From the NCBI GenBank assembly GCA_947644545.1, contig CANRZW010000011.1:1-64000 (forward strand): 64,000 bases of DNA. Direction: 5' to 3'. The first letter of the stretch is position 1, and every line of letters begins with the position of its first letter. Below the pieces are notes generated by a model, which saw nothing but the letters and a program-made list of their open reading frames with translations, was not told the origin of the DNA and ran no database searches. Source of the DNA: an uncultured Lachnospiraceae bacterium. GTDB taxonomy: Bacteria > Bacillota > Clostridia > Lachnospirales > Lachnospiraceae. Positions 15,849 to 24,621 of the stretch are shown here, one piece after another. The translations under genes and the position numbers were made by a program.

Positions 15849-18626
15849 ATGAGCGAGCAGGCGGAGGACAGGAAGCCCCGAAAGCAAACGAAACATATAT
15901 GTGCGGGTTTGTTGGCCCATGTGGATGCCGGAAAGACGACGCTGGCGGAGAGTATCCTGTATACAGGCGGACAGATCCGCAAGCTGGGCCGGGTAGACCA
16001 CAGAGACGCATTTCTGGATACCGATGTGCAGGAGCGCGACCGGGGTATCACCATCTTTTCCAAGCAGGCGCATGTGCAGTGGGAGGGAATGGATATCACG
16101 CTGTTAGACACGCCGGGACATGTGGATTTTTCTGCAGAAATGGAGCGGACGCTGCAGGTGCTGGACTATGCGGTGCTGGTCATCAGCGCGGCAGACGGCC
16201 TGCAGGGGCATGTGCTGACGTTGTGGCGTCTTCTGGAGCGTTACCGGGTGCCGGTCTTTCTTTTTCTCAATAAAATGGACCAGCCGGGCGCAGACGGGGA
16301 CGGACTCCTGGCGGAATTGAAAGAGAAACTGGACGAAAGGATCGTCAGGTTCGGGCGGAAGGACGAAGCGTTCTATGAGGAGGTTGCGGTCTGCGATGAA
16401 GCTCTTCTGGAGCAGTATCTGGAGACGGAACAGCCCATTGAAGATGCTGTGATCGCCGGTTTGATCGGGGAGCGAAGGCTTTTTCCCTGTTATATGGGGT
16501 CTGCCCTGCGGGTGGAGGGTGTAGACAGTCTGCTTAACGGTCTGTTTGCTTATACGAGAATGCCAGAGTACGGGACGACATTCGGGGCGCGGGTCTATAA
16601 GATTGCCAGAGATGCCCAGGGGAACCGGCTGACATACGTGAAGGTGACGGGCGGTACGCTGCGCGTAAAGCAGGTGATTTTCGGTGGTGCGGCTGCAGTG
16701 CGGGAGGAGAAAGTAGATCAGATCCGTATCTACTCCGGCGCTAAATATACGACGGAGCAGGAGGTTTGTGCGGGGATGGTCTGTGCATTGACGGGACTGA
16801 CCGCAACCTTCTGTGGGCAGGGTCTTGGCGCGGAGCAGGGAACGGTGATGCCCGTGACGGAACCGGTCATGACTTATCGGATCGGCCTGCCGGAGGACTG
16901 TGATGTGCACCGTATGTATGAGAAGTTATGTCAACTTGAAGAGGAGGAGCCGCAGCTGCATCTTGTGTGGAAGGAGCAGGTCAATGAGATTCATGCGCAG
17001 CTGATGGGTGAAGTGCAGATCGAGGTGCTGTGCAATCTGATCCGGGAACGGTTCGATGTGGAGGTTACCTTTGAAGAGGGCAGTATTGTCTATAAGGAGA
17101 CGATCATCGACAAGGTGGAAGGAGTAGGACATTTCGAGCCGCTCAGGCACTATGCGGAGGTACATCTGATCCTGGAACCGGGAGAGCCGGGCAGCGGGCT
17201 GCAGTTTGCCGTGTCTGTCAGTGAGGATGATCTGGATCGGAACTGGCAGAGGCTGGTATTGACGCATCTGGAAGAAAAGGAGCACCCGGGGGTATTGACG
17301 GGAGCGCCGATCACGGACATGCGGATCACCTTAGCCGCGGGGAGGGCTCATAAGAAGCATACCGAGGGCGGAGATTTCAGGCAGGCTACCTATCGGGCGG
17401 TCAGGCAGGGACTCTGCAAGGCGCAGAGTGTGTTGTTGGAGCCGGTTTATGATTTCAGGTTGGAATTGCCGCTTAGCCTGATCGGCAGAGGCATGACGGA
17501 CATGCAGAGCCGGGCAGGGAAATTCGAGGCGCCGGAGACGGAGGGAGAGTTTGCCATTCTGCGGGGCACGGTGCCGGTGTCCGAGATGACGGGCTATCAG
17601 GCTCAGGTACGCGCCTATTCCGGTGGAAAAGGCCGGCTATATACGGAATTGAAGGGTTATGCGCCCTGTCATAACACGGAGGAAGTGATCGCGGCCATCG
17701 GGTACGAGGCGGAACATGATGTGGAGAATCCCTGCGGTTCTGTTTTCTGTGCCCATGGGGCGGGGTTTGTCGTGCCCTGGGATCAGGTGGAAGCATACAT
17801 GCATCTGGAAAGTGTACTGACAGGCCGGAAGAACGATGGCGGGCAGGACGGATACGATGCACAGGACACGTGGGAAGCGGCCGGTGGCGAGGAGAGCGGC
17901 GGATATGCGGTCCGGTATGGCAGCAGGCAGAGCGGCCGGGAATCCGGTTCAGTATCGGATGTGATCGGACAGGACGAGATTGATGAGATTATGACCCGCA
18001 CGTATGGGACGAAGGAGCGGAAGAAGCAGGGCTGGGCGAGAACCATACGTTCTTCTGAAACCGTGGAAAAAGTAAGGGACCGGGGCAAGCCGGATTCTAT
18101 GCCGCAGGAAGAGTATCTTCTGGTGGACGGCTACAATATCATATTTGCATGGAATTCTCTCAAGGAGCTGGCGCAGGTCAATCTGGACGGCGCCCGGGGC
18201 AGGCTGATGGATATTCTGAGCAACTATCAGGGGTATCGTAAGATACATCTGATCCTGGTATTCGACGCTTATAAGGTAAAAGGGAATCCGGGCAGTACTG
18301 TCCGCTATCACAATATTGATGTCGTTTATACGAAGGAAGCGGAGACAGCCGATCAGTATATTGAGAAGGTGACTCATGAGATCGGCAGGAAGCATCATGT
18401 CCGTGTAGCCACATCCGACGGACTGGAGCAGCTTATCATCCTGGGCGCCGGAGCAGTCCGCGTCTCTGCCAGAGAACTGCAGGAAGAAGTGATGGAGGCA
18501 GGGGAAGAACTGCGTCAGATGTTCTTGACTCCGCAGACAGTACAGACGGGTGGGCGTAATTATCTGCTGGAAGGCGCTTCGGAGGAAGTGACGGCTTATC
18601 TGGAGCGAATAACGGAAAGTGGCTGA
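15849..18626 (+). CDS. Tet(M)/EF-G-like ribosomal GTPase fused to a YacP/Rae1-type NYN ribonuclease domain
   Basis: 925 residues, about 285 longer than Tet(M). Residues 1-~660 are a complete ribosomal-protection-type translation factor: G1 AHVDAGKTT (23-31), G2 RGITI, G3 DTPGH (87-91), G4 NKMD (141-144), then domains II-V, with a domain IV tip (RGMTDMQSRAGKFE) that aligns with the Tet(M) region that enters the decoding site. A Gly/Ser/Asp-rich linker (about 660-750) joins a YacP-like NYN/PIN domain (about 754-915): EEYLLVDGYNIIFAW, LILVFDAYKVKG, EAETADQYIEK and VRVATSDGLEQLIILGAGA. YacP of Bacillus subtilis (Rae1) cuts mRNA in the ribosomal A site. The fusion suggests a GTPase that docks at the A site and delivers an endonuclease, i.e. 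ribosome rescue or mRNA surveillance. Annotating it simply as tetracycline resistance would be unsafe. Confidence 0.88.
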   Translation: MSEQAEDRKPRKQTKHICAGLLAHVDAGKTTLAESILYTGGQIRKLGRVDHRDAFLDTDVQERDRGITIFSKQAHVQWEGMDITLLDTPGHVDFSAEMERTLQVLDYAVLVISAADGLQGHVLTLWRLLERYRVPVFLFLNKMDQPGADGDGLLAELKEKLDERIVRFGRKDEAFYEEVAVCDEALLEQYLETEQPIEDAVIAGLIGERRLFPCYMGSALRVEGVDSLLNGLFAYTRMPEYGTTFGARVYKIARDAQGNRLTYVKVTGGTLRVKQVIFGGAAAVREEKVDQIRIYSGAKYTTEQEVCAGMVCALTGLTATFCGQGLGAEQGTVMPVTEPVMTYRIGLPEDCDVHRMYEKLCQLEEEEPQLHLVWKEQVNEIHAQLMGEVQIEVLCNLIRERFDVEVTFEEGSIVYKETIIDKVEGVGHFEPLRHYAEVHLILEPGEPGSGLQFAVSVSEDDLDRNWQRLVLTHLEEKEHPGVLTGAPITDMRITLAAGRAHKKHTEGGDFRQATYRAVRQGLCKAQSVLLEPVYDFRLELPLSLIGRGMTDMQSRAGKFEAPETEGEFAILRGTVPVSEMTGYQAQVRAYSGGKGRLYTELKGYAPCHNTEEVIAAIGYEAEHDVENPCGSVFCAHGAGFVVPWDQVEAYMHLESVLTGRKNDGGQDGYDAQDTWEAAGGEESGGYAVRYGSRQSGRESGSVSDVIGQDEIDEIMTRTYGTKERKKQGWARTIRSSETVEKVRDRGKPDSMPQEEYLLVDGYNIIFAWNSLKELAQVNLDGARGRLMDILSNYQGYRKIHLILVFDAYKVKGNPGSTVRYHNIDVVYTKEAETADQYIEKVTHEIGRKHHVRVATSDGLEQLIILGAGAVRVSARELQEEVMEAGEELRQMFLTPQTVQTGGRNYLLEGASEEVTAYLERITESG

Positions 18627-18653
18627 TAGCAGGCGAGAGAGAAAGTGGAAGCG

Positions 18654-18737
18654 AAAGAGAAAGACAAAAACAAAGAGAAAAACAAAAACAAAGAGAAAGG
18701 CAAAGACAAAGAGAAAGACAAAAACAAAGAGAAAGAC
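18654..18737. repeat. Hexameric purine-rich repeat (14 units of AAAGAG/AAAGAC/AAAAAC)
   Basis: About fourteen consecutive 6-bp units, purines except a periodic C. It lies in the gap between the fusion gene and the helicase. It is in frame with the fusion gene but after tandem stops TGA TAG (18624-18629), and would encode alternating Lys-Glu/Asp/Asn up to a TGA at 18771. Confidence 0.85.
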
Positions 18738-18801
18738 AAAGCAACGATAAAGATAGAAGATTACGGTTTTTGACGGATCAAATACAGAATGGAAGACAAT
18801 T

Positions 18802-20913
18802 ATGGCAAGAAGACACACAAGACATACGAAAAGTGTAAAACAGGATCCTATTGACAATCAACAGGAACAAAATGATCAGGGTGGATCGCCGGCGCAGACA
18901 GAGACAGCGGCCCAGGGAGCGGAAGACGAAAAGGAACAGATTCCCACAGACATTCCGGAAGCTGTCTGGACAGTTTATCAGCAGGCTTTTCTGGAATTTA
19001 ACGATAAGGAACATCGGCGGTTCATAAAGGGTTGTGAGAAACAGATCGGGCAGCTGGAGCGGCGTATCGCCCGCAAGAAGAGCCAGGAGAATCACCAGGT
19101 GCTGGCTGACATGAAAGAGCTGCACAAGAAGGCGGCATCGATCGGCTATACGGTAGCGGGCAGGGACACCAGGCTGTTGAAGAAATACAGGCATGCCCTG
19201 CGGATGCTTGCCAGACTGGATATTGCGTTTCTGCATAAGATGGCGGCTGGAGCGAATGCGGAAGATATCGTGCACATGCCGGGCGCAGCGCAGCTGTTGC
19301 GGGCCAGGTCTCTCTATGAGATCTATAGGGAAGAGTATATGCAGTACCTGGTCGGGCAGCGGATCGAGGAATTGATGGAGGCGGAGCCGGAGAAACAGTA
19401 TCCGGAGGCCAGAGGTATGGCACGCCACTTTATTCTGCATATCGGGCCTACCAACAGCGGCAAGACTTATCAGGCGCTGCAGCGGTTGAAGCAGGCTTAT
19501 CACGGTATTTACTTAGGCCCTTTGCGTCTGCTGGCGTTGGAGGTTTATGACAGGATGACGGCGGCGGGAATTCCCTGCAGCATGATCACCGGCGAGGAAG
19601 CTATCCGCACGCCGGGCAGTTTTGTACAGGCCTCCACGGTGGAGCTCATGGACATCCGGGAGATCTACGATATTGCGGTGATCGATGAGGCGCAGATGAT
19701 GGCGGACGAGAACCGGGGCAGCTTCTGGACAAGGGCGATCCTTGGCATCCGGGCGGAAGAGATCCATGTGTGCTGCTCGGGAACGGCCGAACAGCTTCTG
19801 GTGAAAATGATCAAGCGGTGCGGTGATTCCTGTGAGACGGTTTATCACGAACGGAATACCAGACTGGAATTTATCCCGAAACGTTTTGACATGAGTAAGG
19901 ATGTGGAGCCGGGAGATGCGCTGATTGCTTTTTCCAAGAAAAATGTGCTGGCGATCGCGGCTACGCTGGAGAGCCGGGGGATCAAAGCAAGTGTTATTTA
20001 TGGGAATCTGCCGCCCCAGACAAGACGGGAACAGGTGCGGCTTTTTACAGAAGGGGTGAATCAGGTGGTGGTGGCCACGGATGCCATCGGGATGGGTATC
20101 AACCTGCCGATCCGCAGGGTGGTCTTTATGAATACGACCAAGTTTGACGGTACGGATAAGCGCCGCCTGGAAGCGGAGGAGATCCGGCAGATCGCCGGCC
20201 GTGCCGGTCGGTATGGTTACTATGACGTGGGGTATGTGCAGTCAGCGCTGGATGTGGAGTATGTCGGCAAGAAGCTGGAGGAGCCTCTGCAGCCGCTTAC
20301 CAGGGCGAGAACGGGATTCCCGGAGGTACTTCTGGACATCGACATGGAGCTGGATGAGATCATTGAGGCCTGGGAGGGCACGAAGAATCTGACGTTCTAT
20401 GATAAGATCTCCATGGCGGAGAGCGTGAAGAAATATCGGTATTTGAAGAATTACCGCAGGAAACTGTCCTATATGGAGGACAGGAAGTTTGTGTTGTCTC
20501 TGATCACCTGTCCCTTCGATGTGAAGGACAGGGAGGTGCTGCGGCTGTGGCTGTGGTACTGTGAGAAGCCGACGGAAGATCATAACTGTCCGATGCTGCC
20601 CCAGGATTTTACGCTGGAAGGGCTGGAGTCCTATTACAAACAGCTGGATCTGTATACGCAGTTTTCCGGCAGGATGAACTGGGAGATCGACAAGGAAGAG
20701 GTGGCGGTGAACAGGGAGTGGGCCCAGTCCGTGATCGGGGAGATGCTGGAGGATGACAAAGGGCAGTTCGAGAAGAAGTGCCGCGGCTGTGGCGCGGCGC
20801 TGCCCTGGGATTATGATTATCCGATCTGCCAGGATTGTTATCACAGCGGTGTCAAGGATGACCGGGTGCGGCGTTCCATGCACAGATACCCGCATGACCG
20901 GAACAGAAGGTAG
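18802..20913 (+). CDS. Suv3-type (SUPV3L1-like) RNA helicase with C-terminal zinc ribbon
   Basis: 703 residues. A charged N-terminal region with predicted coiled coil (about 1-200, RRIARKKSQENHQ) precedes the helicase core: Walker A GPTNSGKT (215-222), DEAQ with Asp295, motif Va VVATDAIGMGINLP and motif VI QIAGRAGRYG. The Suv3-family linker and C-terminal helical region follow, and the protein ends with a CxxC...CxxC zinc ribbon (CRGCGAALPW, CQDCYHSG, about 660-681). Suv3 helicases unwind RNA for degradation in mitochondria; bacterial copies are poorly studied. It follows the ribosome-targeted GTPase-ribonuclease fusion on the same strand, which suggests a shared role in RNA turnover (inference). 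The ATG has a weak ribosome binding site. Confidence 0.88.
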   Translation: MARRHTRHTKSVKQDPIDNQQEQNDQGGSPAQTETAAQGAEDEKEQIPTDIPEAVWTVYQQAFLEFNDKEHRRFIKGCEKQIGQLERRIARKKSQENHQVLADMKELHKKAASIGYTVAGRDTRLLKKYRHALRMLARLDIAFLHKMAAGANAEDIVHMPGAAQLLRARSLYEIYREEYMQYLVGQRIEELMEAEPEKQYPEARGMARHFILHIGPTNSGKTYQALQRLKQAYHGIYLGPLRLLALEVYDRMTAAGIPCSMITGEEAIRTPGSFVQASTVELMDIREIYDIAVIDEAQMMADENRGSFWTRAILGIRAEEIHVCCSGTAEQLLVKMIKRCGDSCETVYHERNTRLEFIPKRFDMSKDVEPGDALIAFSKKNVLAIAATLESRGIKASVIYGNLPPQTRREQVRLFTEGVNQVVVATDAIGMGINLPIRRVVFMNTTKFDGTDKRRLEAEEIRQIAGRAGRYGYYDVGYVQSALDVEYVGKKLEEPLQPLTRARTGFPEVLLDIDMELDEIIEAWEGTKNLTFYDKISMAESVKKYRYLKNYRRKLSYMEDRKFVLSLITCPFDVKDREVLRLWLWYCEKPTEDHNCPMLPQDFTLEGLESYYKQLDLYTQFSGRMNWEIDKEEVAVNREWAQSVIGEMLEDDKGQFEKKCRGCGAALPWDYDYPICQDCYHSGVKDDRVRRSMHRYPHDRNRR

Positions 20914-20920
20914 GAATCTT

Positions 20921-21661
20921 ATGATCCACACATACTATATGGATGTGACACAGTTTGAAGATAAGGACCTTTTTCAGGAAAAGCTGGAGAGCCTGTCGCC
21001 TTACAGGCAGCAAAAGATCTTGCAGCTGAAACAGGAAGCGGACAGGCGCAGGAGTCTCGGCGCCGGTCTTGTGTTGGATCACGCACTGAGAATCTATGGG
21101 AACGGGCTTAGAGAGCGGGATATGGAATATGTGCTTGGCGAATGGGGAAAGCCCTCCTTGCGGGAGTATCCGGAGATTCATTTTTCCCTGTCCCATTCGG
21201 GAGCGTATGCCATGTGCAGCATAGGCGGCAGTCCGGTGGGCAATGATGTCGAGCGGGTCAGGACGGGACGGCTTAAGGTTGCGGAGCGTTTCTTTACGGC
21301 GCAGGAGCTGGCGTTCTTATACAGGGGACAGGATGAGAGCGTGAGAAGGAGTCGTCCCAATAACAGTGGATATGGTTCACGGAACGCCTGTGAAGAGGAG
21401 GAAGAGATCGTGCAGAGAATGTTCCGGATCTGGACGATGAAGGAAAGCTTCCTCAAAGTGACGGGCAGAGGGATGACCTTGTCCCTTAAAGATTTCTCGG
21501 TGATCGTGGAGAAAGAAGGAGATAAGGTTCTGGTAGAACATCGTTTTGATGCGGCGGCGTATCATATGAAAGAGTATGCGGATATTCCCGGGTATCGGGT
21601 GGCAGTGTGCTGTCTGGCGGGGGATGAGATGGCAGAAAATATGAAACAGGTGTTATTTTGA
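20921..21661 (+). CDS. 4'-phosphopantetheinyl transferase (Sfp/Gsp superfamily)
   Basis: 246 residues. Transfers the phosphopantetheine arm of CoA to carrier proteins. The Sfp motifs are present: HFSLSHSG, GNDVERV (the magnesium-binding Asp-x-Glu) and WTMKESFLKVTGRG (W-x-x-KE-x-x-K). Between the second and third motif lies an unusual ~25-residue hydrophilic insertion (DESVRRSRPNNSGYGSRN, then an acidic run EEEEE). The start at 20921 follows AGAAGG and lies 7 bp after the helicase stop, so the two are probably co-transcribed. No NRPS or PKS gene is in the window; its target may be the fatty-acid ACP or a distant cluster. Confidence 0.85.
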   Translation: MIHTYYMDVTQFEDKDLFQEKLESLSPYRQQKILQLKQEADRRRSLGAGLVLDHALRIYGNGLRERDMEYVLGEWGKPSLREYPEIHFSLSHSGAYAMCSIGGSPVGNDVERVRTGRLKVAERFFTAQELAFLYRGQDESVRRSRPNNSGYGSRNACEEEEEIVQRMFRIWTMKESFLKVTGRGMTLSLKDFSVIVEKEGDKVLVEHRFDAAAYHMKEYADIPGYRVAVCCLAGDEMAENMKQVLF

Positions 21662-21691
21662 AGAAAGCTGGAGATATCTCCAGCTTTCTTC
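21660..21691. terminator. Bidirectional hairpin between the convergent PPTase and uxaC genes
   Basis: A perfect palindrome with 16-bp arms (GAAGAAAGCTGGAGAT and its complement) starts at the PPTase stop codon. T- and A-rich arm ends on each strand fit a shared terminator for converging transcripts. Confidence 0.75.
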
Positions 21692-21731
21692 ATGCAGTCA
21701 GATATTAAACAAGGATCACGGGACGCCGTCT

Positions 21732-23138
21732 TTACAGAGCAAACCCAAAATAACGCACGGCATTGTCATAACAGATTCCCTTCACGATCTTCTCCAGCAC
21801 TCTCTCATCATAAGGATATTCGCCGTCTTCTATCCAGCCGCCGAGCAGGTCGCAGAGAATGCGGCGGAAGTATTCATGTCTGGTGTAGGAGAGGAAACTC
21901 CTGGAATCGGTGAGCATCCCTACGAAGTTTGCAAGCATTCCCAGGTTTGCCAGGGAGGTCATCTGTTCGGTCATTCCGGCCTTATGGTCGTTGAACCACC
22001 AGGCGGAGCCATGCTGCAGTTTGCCCACGACGGAACCGTCCTGGAAACTGCCGATCACGGAGTCGATGACGGTGTTGTCGTTTGGATTCAGGGAGTAAAG
22101 GATCGTTTTGGGCAGTTCGTTCGTGACAGAGAGCGCGTTGAGGAAGCTTACAAGCTGATCGGCAGGCGCATAGGTATTGATGCAGTCGTAGCCGGTGTCA
22201 GGGCCGAGCCTGTCAAACATGACGCTGTTGTTGTTGCGGCTGCAGCCGTAATGGAGCTGCATCACCCACCCGAGACGATGGTATTCCCTGCCCAGGAAAA
22301 GCAGTAAGGAGGTCTTGTAGCCGGCAATCTCTGCAGGAGTCAGCGGATCGCCGCAGAGTCCCTTTTGGAAGACAGCCTCTGCTTCCGGATCGCTGACAGG
22401 GGCATACATCACATAGTCAAGGCCGTGATCGCACACCAGACAGCCTCTCTCATGGAAGAATTCCATACGGTTTTTCAGGACGGCTTTTAAGTCGTGGAAA
22501 GTCTTGATGGGAACGCCGCTTACCGTTTCCAGGCGTCTGATATAATCGGCAAAAGCAGGGGCCTCCACATTAACGGCTTTGTCGGGACGCCATGCCGGAA
22601 GAACCTGTACATCGAAGCTCTTATCTTCCCTGATCTTATCATGCCATTCCAGAGAATCGGCCGGATCGTCTGTGGTGCACAACAGTGTGACGCCGGACTG
22701 TTTGATCAGGCCGCGGACGCTCATCTGCGGCGTCTGCAGTTTCGCGTTGCAGAGCTGCCATACTTCTTCGGCGGTTTGACTGTTTAAGTGTCCGTAATAA
22801 CCGAAATACCGCTGCAGTTCCAGATGGGACCAGTGATACAGGGGATTGCCGATCAGCTTTTCCAGTGTTTCGGCCCATTTCTGGAATTTCTCCCGTGCCG
22901 GGGCATCGCCGGTGATGTAAGCTTCGTCTATGCCGTTCGCCCGCATCTGACGCCACTTATAATGATCGCCGCCCAGCCAGACCTGTGTGATATCGGTAAA
23001 TCGTCTGTCCTGTGCGATTTCCTGGGGACTGATATGGCAGTGATAGTCCAGAATGGGCATATGCTCCGCATAATCGTGGTAGAGCTTACGGGCACATTCC
23101 GTGTGCAGTAAGAAGTTTTCATCCATAAAAGTTTTCAT
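21732..23138 (-). CDS. uxaC: Uronate isomerase (glucuronate/galacturonate isomerase)
   Basis: 468 residues, the usual length of UxaC. Converts D-glucuronate to D-fructuronate and D-galacturonate to D-tagaturonate, the first step of hexuronate catabolism, in the cytoplasm. It belongs to the amidohydrolase superfamily: YHCHISPQEIAQD (the HxH metal site) near residue 33, WLGGDHYKWRQMRANG, PLYHWSHLELQRYFG and the C-terminal RHEYFRRILC are UxaC signatures. The ribosome binding site on the - strand is GAAAGGA. It lies about 110 bp downstream of the LacI gene in the same direction and is probably in the same transcript. Confidence 0.96.
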   Translation of the reverse strand: MKTFMDENFLLHTECARKLYHDYAEHMPILDYHCHISPQEIAQDRRFTDITQVWLGGDHYKWRQMRANGIDEAYITGDAPAREKFQKWAETLEKLIGNPLYHWSHLELQRYFGYYGHLNSQTAEEVWQLCNAKLQTPQMSVRGLIKQSGVTLLCTTDDPADSLEWHDKIREDKSFDVQVLPAWRPDKAVNVEAPAFADYIRRLETVSGVPIKTFHDLKAVLKNRMEFFHERGCLVCDHGLDYVMYAPVSDPEAEAVFQKGLCGDPLTPAEIAGYKTSLLLFLGREYHRLGWVMQLHYGCSRNNNSVMFDRLGPDTGYDCINTYAPADQLVSFLNALSVTNELPKTILYSLNPNDNTVIDSVIGSFQDGSVVGKLQHGSAWWFNDHKAGMTEQMTSLANLGMLANFVGMLTDSRSFLSYTRHEYFRRILCDLLGGWIEDGEYPYDERVLEKIVKGICYDNAVRYFGFAL

Positions 23139-23182
23139 TGCGTATAATCCTTTCTTTCACATCTCTTTTGACAGGTTTCATT

Positions 23183-23230
23183 CTCTGCTTACTTCCTTTT
23201 CTGCTTACTTCATTCTCTGCTTGCTTTATG
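23183..23230. repeat. 16-bp tandem repeat between the LacI gene and uxaC
   Basis: Three contiguous 16-bp units with the core CTGCTTACTT start at 23183, 23199 and 23215; the third is diverged. They fill about half the spacer. Confidence 0.75.
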
Positions 23231-23246
23231 CGGCTCCCTTTCCTGA

Positions 23247-24242
23247 TCAGAAATCGGTGGTGGCACGTCTGACCAGATGGCATTTGATCAGCTGCTTCTG
23301 TTTGACGGCATCGCCGCCAAGAAGCGCCATGACAGAGTCGATGGTAGTCCTGCACAGCGCCTCGACCCGATTGTCAATGGTGGTAAGCTCCGGCTCACAG
23401 CAGATGGAAAGCTCGGAATTGTTGCAGCCGATGACGTTGACTTCCTCCGGTACGCGCAGACCTCTGGCATGAAGGTATTTCAGGGCGCCGACGGCAAGTT
23501 CGTCGGTGGCGGCGATGACACTGTCGAAATGCAGGCCGCGCTTGCGCAGCAACATGTCTCTGACAGCGTAGACTGCATTTTCCGGATAGAGGATAAGTTC
23601 CCGGTCGACCGGGATGCCATGGGTCTCATGCGCTTTCTCGTATCCTTCCAGCTTACGCATGGCGCTGTAGGAGCGGGAATTGGAGAGAAAGAGAATCTTT
23701 CTTTTTCCGGCAAAGAGCAGTTCTTCGGCCGCGTCATAGACAGCCTGAAAGTCGTCGGCCAGCACGCTGTAGATATTGTCGCCGCTAAGCCAGCCATTGA
23801 TCAGAAAGACGGGGAGCCTGGCGGCCACATGGTGAAGGTAGCTGTCTGACCTTCCCGTATCGTAAGTATAGTCGGAACCGACCATGATCAGGGCATCGAT
23901 CTGCTTCCTTAAAATACGCTCTACCGCCTGCTGCTTGTCTTCCTCCTCATAGCCGCTGCAGTAGAGAATGCAGTCATAGCCGTATCCCTGCAGGTTCTTC
24001 TCCAGATAGGATACGGCCTTCGCCATATAGATATCCGACACGTCAGGACAGACGATCCCTACGGTATTCATGGAGCCGAGGCCAAGGCCGCGGGCAAAGA
24101 CGTTGGGCGTATAGTCATGATCTGCCATGATCCGGCGCACTTTCTCTTTGGTCTGTTCACTGACCTTCGGGCTGTCGTTTACGACTCTGGATACGGTGGC
24201 AATGGATACACCAGCCAGTTTTGCAATGTCATAAATGTTCAT
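23247..24242 (-). CDS. LacI-family transcriptional regulator of hexuronate genes
   Basis: 331 residues. N-terminal helix-turn-helix with the LacI hinge (IYDIAKLAGVSIATVSRVVN), followed by a periplasmic-binding-protein-like effector domain (GIVCPDVSDIYMAKAV; VNVIGCNNSELS). It is divergent from uxaA-uxaB and upstream of uxaC. Two near-identical cre-like palindromes at the two divergent start regions (24454-24467 and 24622-24635) are the likely operators. By context it should repress uxaC, uxaA-uxaB and itself, with a hexuronate or a pathway intermediate as inducer (inference). The regulators UxuR, KdgR or ExuR of other bacteria are functional parallels only. Confidence 0.9.
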   Translation of the reverse strand: MNIYDIAKLAGVSIATVSRVVNDSPKVSEQTKEKVRRIMADHDYTPNVFARGLGLGSMNTVGIVCPDVSDIYMAKAVSYLEKNLQGYGYDCILYCSGYEEEDKQQAVERILRKQIDALIMVGSDYTYDTGRSDSYLHHVAARLPVFLINGWLSGDNIYSVLADDFQAVYDAAEELLFAGKRKILFLSNSRSYSAMRKLEGYEKAHETHGIPVDRELILYPENAVYAVRDMLLRKRGLHFDSVIAATDELAVGALKYLHARGLRVPEEVNVIGCNNSELSICCEPELTTIDNRVEALCRTTIDSVMALLGGDAVKQKQLIKCHLVRRATTDF

Positions 24243-24311
24243 GAAGGAGGAGATTCCTTTCTCTGTGCAGAGGTTTTCACAGCACAGTGTCTTTCACAGC
24301 ATAATGTCTGT

Positions 24312-24411
24312 GTCAATATAGAGCATTTCACAGTACAGTTCCTGCGTCAATATAGAGCTTTTGCAATATGGTGTCTGCGTCAATATAGAGTCTTCCGCAA
24401 TACGGTGTCTA
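24312..24411. repeat. 33-34-bp tandem repeat in the LacI leader
   Basis: Three units beginning GTCAATATAGAG at 24312, 24346 and 24379, with further degenerate copies of the CACAG...TGTCT portion back to about 24270. The units are diverged inside (each has a variable CAATAYGGTGTCT part). They lie in the 5' leader of the LacI transcript. Confidence 0.85.
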
Positions 24412-24453
24412 TGTTGCTGTTGACAGGAGGCACGCATGGAACGCAGATAAGAA

Positions 24454-24467
24454 TGTAAGCATTTACA
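24454..24467. promoter_or_regulatory. cre-like LacI operator at the LacI/uxaC promoter
   Basis: TGTAAGCATTTACA matches the cre consensus TGWAANCGNTNWCA at 13 of 14 positions. It lies just downstream of a - strand TATAAT (complement of 24478-24483; possible -35 TTGCAC, complement of 24500-24505). Its reverse complement differs from the 24622 site at one base. It could bind the local LacI protein, CcpA, or both. Confidence 0.65.
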
Positions 24468-24589
24468 CTATATCAATATTATAGCATCTGTGTTGAGTAG
24501 TGCAATTACTATCTTATTGTGAAAATAGCTAATATTTTCCAGATAAATTTATATAATACAACGAAAAAGCAAAGAATAGATAGAAAATA

Positions 24590-24618
24590 TTGACTTTTGC
24601 ATGGGGAGAAGTTAAATT
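24590..24618 (+). promoter_or_regulatory. Sigma-A-type promoter for uxaA-uxaB
   Basis: TTGACT (24590-24595), 17-bp spacer, TAAATT (24613-24618). The operator at 24622-24635 covers the expected start point, a classic repression geometry. The mRNA leader is about 225 nt. Confidence 0.7.
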
Positions 24619-24621
24619 TAA

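Noticed and set aside
15849..17850. A tet(M)/tet(O)-type tetracycline resistance gene
   Set aside because: The GTPase part is complete, but the fused NYN domain and chromosomal RNA-helicase neighbour argue against an acquired resistance gene. No conjugative element genes are nearby.
18436..18857. - strand ORFs rich in Phe/Val/Leu/Ser
   Set aside because: Created by the hexamer repeat read in reverse.
24312..24411. CRISPR-like array
   Set aside because: The 33-34-bp units are directly tandem with no unique spacers, and no cas genes are in the window.
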